This document shows positions 9,525 through 20,067 of a stretch of DNA of 64,000 nucleotides, in pieces. The first letter of the stretch is position 1. Each line of letters begins with the position of its first letter. Source of the stretch: Agarophyton chilense (taxonomy: Eukaryota; Rhodophyta; Florideophyceae; Gracilariales; Gracilariaceae). The notes below the pieces were generated by a model. It had not been told where the DNA came from. It saw only the letters and a program-made list of their open reading frames with translations, and did no database searches. The position numbers and the translations under genes were made by a program. The stretch covers positions 558,001 to 622,000 of the forward strand of contig JARGXX010000121.1 in the NCBI GenBank assembly GCA_030374765.1, read 5' to 3'.

Positions 9525-12500
9525 TTATCCCTCTTGGGCTTTTACCAGCGTGGCTGGGAGTGCGGTCCCCGCAAGGCGGTGGTATCGCATTACCGCGGAG
9601 CGCGGGAGGTGCTCGATGGGCTCCGGGGTCTCCCAGTCCGGCCCGTATCCGTACCAGCGTGTCCGGTACTGGAGCACCCCGTGCTCATCGTAGCTATGTC
9701 CGACGATTCGGTCGAGGACGTACTCCTGCACGTAAACTTGCCGGCCTTGCCGGGTGGTGGTGACCCGAGCCTCAGCGCCGCGTGGTGCTGGGCTCTTCGT
9801 CGCCTCTTCCGGGTCACCCGGTTTGTCATTCCGCTCTGCGGTGGTTGCCAGGTTGCCGGGGCTGCCGTACCGCTTCGCGGAAGTTGCCGGCACGGCCGGG
9901 TTGTGTTTCCGCTGGGCGGTAGGGGCTTCCCTGAAGTCCGCCCTTACCGCGAGTTTGCGGGGGTCCTTCCGTCTTGGTGACGGTTAGCCGGAGGCCTCCG
10001 CTTGATTTGCGGCATGCGGCGTTCCCATTGGTGGGCAGTTTCCGCTGTGCGGTGCGCCTTGGGCGGTGAGTGGTTCACCGTCCCGGCGATCCGCCTCCGC
10101 GGGGTGGCTGTCAGCCAATGACCGGGATGCCGGGTGCCCATTGGTCCGATCTCCCGCTCGGGTCACGTGACCTTGAGGACGGGTGGTCGGGCCGTCGCGG
10201 ACGGTTGGCTCCGATTGTTCGGCAAGGGAGGCGGTTTTCGACTTGTCGTTGCGCCCCTTTTCCCCCATTGGGTTCGTACCGTTCTCAACGGAGTGGCTCG
10301 CTAGACCTGCTTGGGCAGCGCCCGCCGGAGTACCGGTATCGACCGAAACGCTCGGTGTGCCACCGCGAATGTGCGGGGAGCCCTTAGTTGCTTCCACGCG
10401 ATGCGGAGCGTCCGTGGGGTCTCGCTTCCCGGCTTCGGGTCTTCGAGTGCCTAGGTCCCCCTTGCAAAGGTGCCTTGCCGGTCGGGTTGACCGCCGCGTC
10501 CCGCGGGAGCGGAGTAACGTCCGGCGACGATGCTGGATGCCCGCTCGGGGGTCTTGCCCGGGGTGTCCGGTTAAACTTCCGTTGCGACGGCGATGCTTCC
10601 GCGATTGAGCGGGTCCCCTCCCCCTCCTTAGGGCCGCGAGGGCCAGGTGTTTCCGGCATTGCCGGTGGTTCCGATAAAGTCGGTATATAGGAGAGACCCC
10701 GTGGGGGGTGCGGTACCACGGTGGGGCGTGGTCCCACCGTTGTACCCGTGGTATGCGAGGCCGTTTCGACGGGGGCTGATGCGTTTTCCGCCTGCGGCGG
10801 TGGGGCGGCTACGATGCGGTCTTGTGAAAGACGTTCGTGGTCGCCGTTCTTGTCCACCACAACGGTACCGGGGAGGGAGGACACGACCCGGAACGGACCT
10901 TCAGCGACAGGCGAGAGCTTGTGACGCTTGTCGGTCCGGGGGTTGTAGTACTCCCGGCTAACGAACACGTAGGTTCCCGGCTTGGGCGGTGCCGGTAGTG
11001 GTCCGCGTAAGCGGTTATCAAAGTCCCGCTTGTAGGCGGCCTGGGCACGTTCCATGGACTTCCGGGCGACTGGTACGAGCTTGGTAATCCAGTTCTTCCA
11101 CTTGAGGCGGTACTGGCCCACGGATGGGAAAGAGTTGATCCTGTGTTGGGGTTCGACCGCCACTGGCGGGCGTGTCCTGGATAGCACAAGCTCGAAGGGA
11201 GTCAGACCGGTTGTCCGGTGGACCTGCGTGTTGTAGGCGTAGGTGATAGCATCAGAATAAATGTCCCACGTCATTGGGTGATGGGATACGTAGGAGCGTA
11301 GCGACGCGAGTAGGGTGCAGTTGAAGCGTTCCACCTGCCCGTTTGTTTGCGGGTGGTAGGTGTTAGTAAACAGGTTCTTGACGTCGAGGATGCGGCAGAC
11401 GTCCTGAAAGAACTTAGAGGCGAACTCCTTACCGTTATCAGATAGAACCTCTATCGGAGGGCCATAAACGAACGCCCAGTGCTTAACGAAGGCGTTCGCA
11501 ACCGTGAAAGCGGTGATCTTCCGTAAAGGTACGGTGTGCACCAGCTTCGAAAAGTGGTCAGTGATAACCAAGAGGAACTTGTTTCCCTTGCGCGTCTTGA
11601 GTAGAGGCCCGAGAATGTCGATTGCGACAAACTCGAGGGGCGCCCTTGCGGGGAAAGGCTTCATCCGTTTGGAGTGCTTCCGGAGTTTCACCCGGTTCTT
11701 TGCGCATTGGATGCAGAACTGCACGGTAGCGTAGCAATCAACCGCCATAGCGGGCCAATAAAAGTCCCTTCGCAGGGTTAGATAAAGTTTTCTCCCACCG
11801 GAGTGTCCCCCGAGGGTCGGGTAGTGTGAGAGGTGGAGCACCCTGGTTTGCAGGGTGTGAGGGACCACGATCTGGGATCGGTGGTCCACCGTCCGGACGA
11901 GGTAACCGATGTCGTTTACCTCGAACGGGAGGTCCTCTCCACCGTATAGGCGGGCCCGTATGCGCGTGCAGAACGGGTCGCCGAACTGTTCTCGGATCAT
12001 CTCCTCGGTGAAGATGGGTACAAAGGTCCCCGGTACGGGTGTTTCATTCTCGTGCGCTCTGAGTAGCTCATCCATTTCCATGGTGTCTCCCCCGGTTTCG
12101 GGCCAATCCGACTCCGTCGGTGTTTCCCCTTCCAAGGTAAAGCACGGGATCTCGTCGACCTCGGGGTCGGCAAGTGCTTCACCTGTCGTAGGTAATTGAG
12201 AGAGGGCGTCTGCTTGGGTGTTCTGGACACCCTTTTTGTAGACGACCTCGAAGTCGAATTCCGCTAAGCGGAGGCGCCACCGCATTAAGCGGTTAGAAGG
12301 ATCTGCGATGTTCAGCAGCCACCTCAACGAGGCAGGGTCCGTGTACACGGTGAAATGAGCGCCCATGAGGTATGGGCGCAGAGTGGATAGCGCCCAGACC
12401 ACTGCGAGGCACTCCTTCTCGGAGACCGAGTAGTTGCGCTCGTGGACGTTCAGCGTGCGGGACCAATAGCCAATTGGTTTGCGTTCCCCCTCGGGGGTGG

Positions 12501-14724
12501 TTTGGAACAGTGCGCAGCCCACCTGGTGGTCGCTGGCGTCGGTGTCGATGGAGTAGGGAAGCCCAGGTTTGGGCAAGGATAGGATGGGAGCTGTCGTAAC
12601 TTCCTTAATCAAGGAGCGAAAAGATTCCGACTGATTGGTGATAAATGGCGCAAGCTTCGGTGGCTGGCCCTTCCGCAATAGCGCGTTTAGCGGAGCGGCA
12701 ATATCCGAGAAACTCGGTATAAACCGTCGATAGACGTTGACCAGAACTAAAAAGGATCGGAGCTCCGTTTGAGTACGGGGCTCCTTCGCCTCACAGAGGG
12801 ACTTGATACGAACTTGTTCGATCATTAACCGTCCTGGACGGATGACGTGCCCGAGATACTTCACCGTGTCGGTGAAGAACTCGCACTTCCTCAACTTGAG
12901 GGTTATTACTGCGTCTCGCAGTACGGTCATCACGTCCCGCACGTGGATCAGGTGATCGTCCATGTTTCTGGAAAAGACAATGATGTCATCCCAGTAGACA
13001 AGGCACGTGCGCCACTTGAAACGCGACATCAGTATGTCTATTGCCCTTTGAAAGGTGGCCGGTGCATTGGTTAAACCAAACGGCATCCGCTTGAAGCGGT
13101 AGGAACCCGAGTGGCAAACAAACGCGGTTTTGTCTCGGTCCTCTTCCCGGACTGGGACTTGCCAGTAGCCCCAGTTAGCATCCAGAGCCGTAAACACGGT
13201 AGCATCCCCGAGCGAGTCTATACACTCGTCCATGCGCGGAATTGGGTAGGTGTCCCTCACGGTGACGGCATTGAGGCGGCGGTAGTCAACCCAAAACCGC
13301 CCCGTGCCGTCAGCGTTGAGGGCCCGCACCACCGGTGAAGCCCACGGAGATTGGTCGGGCTCGATGACTCCAGCACGGAGCATCTTGTCCACCTAAAACT
13401 CTTCCTCCTCCCGAGCTTTCGGTCCCGCCCTGTAAGGGGGGTGTGCAACCGGACGTGCGTCTGGTAGCAAGTCTATCCGATGTTCGGTTGTATTGATCTC
13501 ACCCAGTGAGCCGTCCCACATTGTGGTAAACTCTCGTAGCATTCCGCGTAAGCGGTCCAGGTGTGAGACCGGTACATGACTCAGGTCCAGGTTCTCGAGG
13601 GCCTTGATCGGGTCTATCTTATCGTAGCTCGTAGGCTGTGCCCTGGTGTCAGGTGTGGGAACCGACGAGGTCGGAAATGCATCCGTCTTGACGGTTTTAT
13701 CGAGCGCCAACTGCTGTGCCTCCCCGGAGGTTTCTGCACCGGATTCCGGGAGACCATTCTCGGTAGAGGGAGTTATTCCGAGTACTTCGGCAGCCGTCAT
13801 CTTTGTAGGAAGCATCGCGAGCGGGTGCGGCGTCACAGACCCAATGACTTGGTTCTTTGCCAGCGTCTGGGGAGCCTTTCCCAGATTGGCAACCAACACC
13901 CGGAAAGGGGAATTCGGCGTGACTTGCACGATTCCGTTCGCAACGGTTAACTGAAATTTCCCGTACAACCAGGACGAGGGCTGAACAACCCGAAGACCGT
14001 GTTGACGGGAATTGACTGAAAGCATAACCTGGCTCTCCGGGGGTATGGTTACTGACGAGGCAACGCGTAGCTTCGAAGAATCCCGGTTCGCCGGTGTGGG
14101 TTCCTGCGCAGCAGGTAGAGGAACGTGTTTCCTCGATTCCCGCTTCAGCGGTTGACGAATAATGTGGACGGTCGATCCGTCCTCAAGTTCCACCTGCTTA
14201 AGGCGTGGGCGGATGGCGTCGACAAACCTGTCGCAGTAGTCACATCCCAGTATAACTGGCGCGGCCAGCGAGCGGCACACAATAAAAGTTAGTTTAATCA
14301 CCATCCGCCCTAGCCTGACGACCAGGTCGATGACACCAACCGTTTTCAACGGGTTGTTATTGGCGTTTGAGACGTCGGGTACCGTTTCAGAACGGATGAG
14401 TGACCGCAATGGCGGGGGTAAAACCGATTCCACAATAAAGTTCGGCCCAGCACCTGTATCCAGAACAGTGAGATGTCTCACCATAAACTGCGTGTGCAGA
14501 CCAAGGTCAGCGTAAACCTTGTAGTTACGCTTGGCCATTACCAAGACTCTATCCGGGATCCGGTTATTTCTAATCCGTATCCACGGTCGACGCAACACAC
14601 TGAGGTGTTTAGAGTCCGCGTCTGCGGTGTCCTTCCTTGTCAGGATTTTCACCGGGGAGCGAGGTATCGGCGCCTCGGGCGTCGTCAGCCTCAACTCTGA
14701 CGACGCCTCTCCCGAAGGGGACAC
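9525..14724 (-). pseudogene. pol of element A: protease, RT, RNase H, integrase, chromodomain
   Basis: This is the polyprotein that copies and inserts the element. In order along the minus strand come: aspartic protease (VLDTGAGPNFI near 14460); reverse transcriptase (VFTALDANWGYWQVPV, then YWDDIIVFS near 12985); RNase H (DTDASDHQVGCALF, EKECLAVVWAL); integrase with an HHCC finger (HLSHY...CIQC) and the DDE core (FVAIDILGP, LSDNGKEF, NGQVERFN); a linker with HKLSPVAEGPFRVV; a Pro/Thr-rich tail; and a chromodomain (YVLDRIVGHSYDEHG, RWYGYGPDWETPEPIEHLP). Chromodomains of such integrases are thought to steer insertion to marked chromatin. Pol is in the -1 frame relative to gag. It has about two or three breaks, and at least one is shared with B. 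Confidence 0.9.
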
Positions 14725-14745
14725 TCCCTCTATTCTTTTCCCTGT
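14705..14745 (-). promoter_or_regulatory. Candidate -1 frameshift site at the gag-pol junction of A
   Basis: In the gag frame the codons read CAG GGA AAA GAA TAG, giving the X-XXY-YYZ heptamer G-GGA-AAA one codon before the gag stop. The pol frame is exactly -1. Directly downstream TCCC-CTTC-GGGA can form a small hairpin. Programmed -1 shifting is known for several Ty3/gypsy-type elements. The same layout is seen in D and E with different bases. Confidence 0.6.
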
Positions 14746-16850
14746 ACAGGGTCCTGGTCGGGCGAAGGCCCGACTTCCTCGGCAACGAGTGCATGATTCC
14801 GTTGCACGGTAGCTACCGCAGGAGCGGGTTGAGATCCACCAGCGTGGTTTGGCGCTGGTGCGGCGCGTGCCGGCTGAGCCGGTTTGTACCGATAATTCGG
14901 AGTGTGAGCCAATGCCTTGGGGAAGTCCGTCTTCGCGCGGAGATATGACGTGAGTGGCACGGAGCCCTTCTCCTGGGGGGAGAGGGCTTCGTAATTATCC
15001 ACCACTCGCGCCATATCGCGTAGCGATAAAAGGCATTGCGGGGAGGTGTGCCCGCGCTCGTAGCACAAGTGGCACACCAACGTCACTCCCGCGTTTCGCG
15101 GTACGGCATTCCGAGCATCGGTGTATCTCCCGGGTTCCCGGTTTCCAACCCATCCAGGGCGCTGACTTCGTGTCATTCCGTTCGAGTACGGCATATGGGG
15201 GGCCGGAGTGCGGCGGTCATTAAGATAGAAGACCTGCCCGTTCTCCGTGTCCCTTGCGGTTGAGTCAACCGAGCCATCCGTCGTAGACGGTAATTCCGTT
15301 GTCGGAATATATAAACCATCGTGATGGATGACATTCATATTGTCACAACCCTGTTTGGGGATGCCATCCGTCCCAAATGACGGTGAAGAAGAGTCCGACT
15401 CAAGCAGCAATGCTTTAGCGGCCTTCGACCGGGTTCCCGGATTGCGTGCACGTAGTGCATCTCCCTCTGCGCGTGCAAACTGTACGAGTTCAAGGTAGGT
15501 CACTTTCGGCTCTTGTTCCCTGTAACGGGCGACAAGAGTCTTGATGGCTGGATCCAAGCCATCAATGAACATCGTACAGCGTTCCCCAGCGAGGTATACA
15601 TTACCACAACGGTGGAAAGCCTTATTCAGGCGTACCGAGTAATCGATCCCGAGCTCGCTGGAGCGTTGTCGAGTGTCTCGCAAAGCGAATATCGCTGCTT
15701 GTATCGCGGAGTTGGTTGCGTAGGAACGCAGGAGGTACTGCACGGCCTTGGGCCAGCAGGGCACACCTCCTTCGGAGGCTCGCGACGAGCCCCGGACCGA
15801 CAAAAACTGATCTTCAGCGACACCCCGTAGAATGTAGGGTAGCGCCAAGTAGGCTTGTCCTTCGTTCATTCCGAGTATATCGGCTTCCGCTATAAAGCGG
15901 TGTAGGAAATCCAAGACCAGAATTGGATCATCTCCAGTAAACCACTGGTTACGAAGTGAAAGCTGCATCCGCTTGATGCAGTCTTTCACTTTACCCGTGT
16001 CACGCGGTGTCCGACCTAAAGAGGAATCTTCTAGCAGGTAATACCGGTAGGACAGAATTGTCCTGTACAGAGGGTTGGTGGGCTTCAAGGTTTTGAGGCC
16101 CGGAAGTCGCCGACCCTTGGGGCGCGACCGGATGGCCCCGTAGGTGGCAGAGGACCGCTTTGAGCGGGAAGAGCGCCCATAACGATCCTTGGGGTCATCG
16201 CTCACCGACGAATCGGAACTCTCCGAGTCACTCGGTTTAACGTCCGACTCAGATGATGAGTCGGACGGGTGCCCCTGCTTACGGTCAGAATCCCGGTTCT
16301 TCCGGCTCTTCCGGTTCCGCGACTGGGTCTCCCAATGAGAGACAACCGGTCTAGCCGCGTTCGCGGGCGAGGTTAACGTCCTCTCCACCGACTCAAGTCG
16401 GCTTCGGAGACGCTCGAAGCGATTCTCCATACCTTCTGCGAAGGAAGACGGAGCGCCAAAACACTCGAGTAGTGTATTGACGTCCGACCGCAATACGCGG
16501 ATATCCTCGGCTAACTCACTTGGAGGGGGGTTAGCGAGGCTTCCTCGTAAAGAGGTGAACTCCCTCGAGAGGGTATTGTGAGCAGCTCGCAGGGAGCGGA
16601 GCTGCTCTTCCAAGCGTACAATCCGCGCTTGGTCGACCAACCGCGGAGGCGGAGAAACCACCGTTGCGACGGTCGTTAACCCGGAATCGGGCTGCGGGTC
16701 TTCAGTGCCGGTGACCAGTATCTCCCGGGAATGGGATGTTGGAGCCAGGGCCTGTGGAACATCAGTGCCCCTAGCATCACCGCTTTGGCGGGAATGGCTG
16801 CGTGTTGCAGGAGGCTCCATGCTAGGTGGTTTCCTTGGCATTGGCCACAC
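14730..16850 (-). CDS. gag of element A, open throughout
   Basis: This 706-codon frame begins MWPMPRKPP. The N-terminal part is Pro/Ser-rich with a predicted helical stretch (VRLEEQLRSLRAAHNTLSRE). A Ser/Asp/Arg-rich segment follows. Next comes a capsid-like core (LKPTNPLYRTILSYRYY, WFTGDDPILVLDFLHRF, LLRSYATNSAIQAAI, KAFHRCGNVY) and one CCHC zinc knuckle (CHLCYERGHTSPQC). Gag proteins assemble the particle in which reverse transcription takes place. This is the only gag in the window that is open from end to end. It ends at the slippery site, with pol in the -1 frame. Confidence 0.9.
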   Translation of the reverse strand: MWPMPRKPPSMEPPATRSHSRQSGDARGTDVPQALAPTSHSREILVTGTEDPQPDSGLTTVATVVSPPPRLVDQARIVRLEEQLRSLRAAHNTLSREFTSLRGSLANPPPSELAEDIRVLRSDVNTLLECFGAPSSFAEGMENRFERLRSRLESVERTLTSPANAARPVVSHWETQSRNRKSRKNRDSDRKQGHPSDSSSESDVKPSDSESSDSSVSDDPKDRYGRSSRSKRSSATYGAIRSRPKGRRLPGLKTLKPTNPLYRTILSYRYYLLEDSSLGRTPRDTGKVKDCIKRMQLSLRNQWFTGDDPILVLDFLHRFIAEADILGMNEGQAYLALPYILRGVAEDQFLSVRGSSRASEGGVPCWPKAVQYLLRSYATNSAIQAAIFALRDTRQRSSELGIDYSVRLNKAFHRCGNVYLAGERCTMFIDGLDPAIKTLVARYREQEPKVTYLELVQFARAEGDALRARNPGTRSKAAKALLLESDSSSPSFGTDGIPKQGCDNMNVIHHDGLYIPTTELPSTTDGSVDSTARDTENGQVFYLNDRRTPAPHMPYSNGMTRSQRPGWVGNREPGRYTDARNAVPRNAGVTLVCHLCYERGHTSPQCLLSLRDMARVVDNYEALSPQEKGSVPLTSYLRAKTDFPKALAHTPNYRYKPAQPARAAPAPNHAGGSQPAPAVATVQRNHALVAEEVGPSPDQDPVQGKE

Positions 16851-16943
16851 CGTCTCGTCGGAAGAATAGAAAGCACACCGGTGAGACCGGAGAAAACCCG
16901 TTAAACGGAAAACAACCTCAAAGAGGACACAAGCGGCCTTGAC

Positions 16944-16961
16944 TTCTAAGTCGGGAGACCA
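16944..16961 (-). promoter_or_regulatory. Primer-binding site of element A (tRNA-Tyr type)
   Basis: On the minus strand, three bases inside the 5' LTR, stands TGGTCTCCCGACTTAGAA. Its complement ends ...GTCGGGAGACCA, which fits a tRNA 3' end with G72 and A73. That is the tRNA-Tyr signature, and yeast tRNA-Tyr ends CGGGAGACCA. The identical site occurs in B, D and E. Confidence 0.75.
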
Positions 16962-16964
16962 ATT

Positions 16965-17913
16965 TGTAGGACAATGCCCCCAAACGGGAAAACCTACGAA
17001 GACGTCCGGATCTTCCTCTCACGAGGTAACCGGCGCGGTAGAGCCCTCTCAGGGATCGGCGCGCAATGCCGGGTGTAAGCCGGAGCCGAACCGTCGCGAC
17101 GGGCGCAGGGAGGCTGAAAGAAGCCGAGAATATCCGCCGAAGCGGTGCTTGCGCATCCTCTGAGGAGGCAAAACCCACGAGAGTGGCGAGCACGAGAGGT
17201 GTCAGTGCGAGCCGCAAGAGCGGGAATTGCCCAATGAAGGGGAGGAAAAGGGAAGGAAAATGGGAACGGAGGCAAAAGGGCGAGGTTGACCACGAGTCGC
17301 AAGAGCGGGAATTGCCCAATGAGGGGGAGGAAAAGGGAAGGAAAATGGGAACGGAGGCAAAAGGGCGAGGTTGACCACGAGTCCCAAGAGGGGACTCGGG
17401 AATAGCCGGCACTGCCGAGTGTAGCAAACCGTATACACGGGCGGAACCACGAAGTGGGAATAGATACCCAACACACGAAGGCTGCTTGAACGTCCAAGGG
17501 GGTTGGGAAGCCGTGCACCACGGAAAATCCCTCCGTAATGAGTTGTATATCCGCGCAGGCGGTTCGACCCAGAGCCAAGATCTGGAAGACCAAGATCACC
17601 CTTGTTGGGGAGACTTCACTGGACCGGCGGCCGCGAGGCCGGCGGCCTAAGTACTGTAGTCACCGTAGAATACAATAAATAAAGTCTATCCTAAATAGCT
17701 AAATGTCCGTCTAACAAAAGGGGCCAATCTGGCGGCCACGTGTCGCGCGGGCGCCGCGGCCACGTGTATGGCACCCGGTCCCGCCGGTGCATCACCGGCG
17801 TTCTGGCCATCGCCGTGAAAACGGATTACTTCTACTCATAACGAGGTTGCACGCCGGAGGCTCCGGAAGATACTTAAGTCCCCAAAAAGCTCCTTGGAGG
17901 ACGTTGCTTTTCA
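16965..17913 (-). repeat. LTR 2, shared by elements A and B
   Basis: This is a 949-bp LTR with TG...CA ends. It is both the 5' LTR of A (primer site at its left) and the 3' LTR of B (polypurine tract at its right). It is longer than the other two by an 85-bp tandem duplication. Confidence 0.9.
17213..17382. repeat. 85-bp tandem duplication inside LTR 2
   Basis: The units 17213-17297 and 17298-17382 both begin CGCAAGAGCGGGAATTGCCC and differ at very few positions. LTR 1 and LTR 3 have one unit only. The extra unit accounts for the whole length difference of the middle LTR. Confidence 0.9.
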
Positions 17914-17932
17914 TATCCCCCCCTTAAGACAG
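17914..17932 (-). promoter_or_regulatory. Polypurine tract of element B
   Basis: The minus strand reads CTTAAGGGGGGGATA directly before the LTR. It matches the tract of A apart from run length and sets the minus orientation of B. Confidence 0.8.
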
Positions 17933-17959
17933 GGCGAACACCTCGAAGAGGAAGTCGGC

Positions 17960-19735
17960 ATGGCAGCTCGTCATGATAAGAGCGCGTCCGACACCGGGTC
18001 TCCGGAAACCAACACACCTTCACCAAGGATCCCCCGCACGCTCTCCGCATCTGATTCCAACCACAGCACACCAACACGCACCATGTCCAACCCCGACCGT
18101 CATAACACATCCGCGACTCCTGCCCTTGGCGGTTCCACTGGCTTCCGGTCCGCGCCCCACCCTGGGGATGTTACCAATCTCGCGTACGATGCCCGCCGTA
18201 TTGGCGCCCGCTTTCGCGGACAGGCGGACCCACCGCAGTGGCCGACCTACGACGCCCTTGTGCGTGCGAATCCGAGAACTCGGCATGGCTCCGCGAGGTT
18301 GCGGTATGCGCCTTGGTTTCACCCATTGGCTGTCCGCGACGAGAATTTGATCCAATCCTACACCGATAACTCGGAGATGCTCCCGGGCGACCTGCCCGGC
18401 GTGGTGACCCTGTCCTGGGATTGGCGTAATCGTATCGCCATCCTGGTACACCACATACTCCGCCGACGGGGTGAATCCTCTGCGGAGGCTCAAGCCGCGC
18501 TTGTGCGGATTGCTTATCTCAGGCACCATCGGGCGCTTTTCGAGTTCCCGATACCGCCAGAGGTCGAATTCGACGTCCACCTTTACCGCACTCGCGGGGA
18601 AACGTCGTACTGTGACCGTCTTAACGGATTGAAAACCCTCGTTTGGAAAGGCACATCGATCGCTCGGCAAGAAGCCCTTTGCTGGGGAAAACCGATTATT
18701 CGGGAAGAGTTCCGCTACCAACCGCGGCAGTCGCGCTCGAGCTTCCTTCAGAACTTCATCCGCGATGAGCGGCGTTGGCGGGCCCGGACCGGGTATTTCG
18801 TACCGTACCGGAACACGGAGATTGAGCGCATCGCGTCTGCTCTCCGATGTGGTCGGTACGTCAGTCTCCCAGACTGGTGGTCCTCCTTGGAGGCGTGCTG
18901 GGGTTGCTTCATTGAGCTGCCCCCAGTCTTCACCTATGTAGGGTCGTCGTTCTTGAACGATCCCCAGTCGGGGTGGTGGTCCGTCGTGGTAAGCGAATGG
19001 GCCGTCCGCACTGCGGCCTTTATCCTCGCTGAGGCGTACGACCAATACCGATTGTGGTACGTGCCACCGCGTGTGCGGGCTGCGATCCGCCGTTTGGACA
19101 TGCGCATCCCCCTCGTGGTTGAGGCGAACGAAGAAGAGATGCTGGGCCTTCTCGACTTTGTGGAGGGGGTCCGGTGGGATGAGGTCCCGCTGGAGAACTC
19201 CCAACGCATTCAACCGCGTCGCGGGTCTGGCCCCGGATTCGGAAGGAATACCGCGCTAGCGGGGGATTTCATCTACTCCGACCCCTGGGAGTACCACGAG
19301 ATCAGCCGCGAGGAAGCGGAAGCCAACCGGCATGCGCCGCGTGAAGTCCCGGCCGACCACCCGCGAGGGTATGTCGACTCGAACGACTATTACCGCGGCT
19401 ATGCGGATGGTGACCCGATGGTCGACAACGAACCGGAGGATTCGGGTTACGTTCCGATAAAGGATGACGAGTCCGGCGAGGCCGGTGAGGGGTCCGTTGA
19501 ATACGGCGGTGCGGCTCCATCCGGGGCTGCTGATGCCGTGTGAACAGATTTCTATCCGACACCATCGGTGGCGGGCCCGCCGGCAACTGCCGCTGGCGTG
19601 GAGCGGGGCGAGGTCATCGCGCGCTTCCTTCGGGAGGTGGGGCTTCGCCCTTCCGAGATCTCGGGTGATGTGGCCGCCATGCGGGATGCCTTAGCCAACC
19701 GCCTGGGCGGGGGTCCACCTCGTGCGGAGGAATGA
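17960..19735 (+). pseudogene. Antisense gene of element B, best-preserved copy
   Basis: This is the longest-open member of the antisense gene family: more than 500 codons from the ATG (MAARHDKS) run without interruption, with about one break near the end. Order of blocks: a Ser/Thr/Pro-rich N-terminus; a central conserved domain at roughly residues 110-430 (YAPWFHPLAVRDENLIQSY, EEFRYQPRQ, GYFVPYRNTEIERI, GRYVSLPDWWSSLE, ELPPVFTYVG, SGWWSVVVSEW); then a Tyr/Asp-rich acidic tail (GDFIYSDPWEYHEIS, PADHPRGYVDSNDYYRGYAD). No signal peptide, membrane segment, zinc finger or catalytic triad is evident. It lies convergent to pol, whose chromodomain ends about 330 bp away. A promoter in the adjacent LTR reading outward is an inference. 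Confidence 0.75.
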
Positions 19736-20067
19736 CCGGAGCTTCCGGTAGAATGTAGGGCGGCGCCACTAGGGCGCCCTTGCCAGTAGTGAGAAATAAA
19801 AGAAGAGGGTCGCCTTTCCGACGCCCTTTCCAAAGTCCACTTCTTTCTTTCCGGGGTACCGGTCTTCAACCGGGGTTCCGGCGTTGCAGGGAACCAGCCT
19901 AGCTGGGAGTTCCGTGTTTAACGGTGGGCGCTTCGCGCGCAGACCAGGTAACTGGCACGACCACCAACGACGTTGGGATAGCGTGAGCGGTTGCTTCCTT
20001 CCCCGCGTTTGGGCATGGACGGAGATGGCGCGTGGCGCCACCAGCCATTCCATTCCGTGTTCACGGT

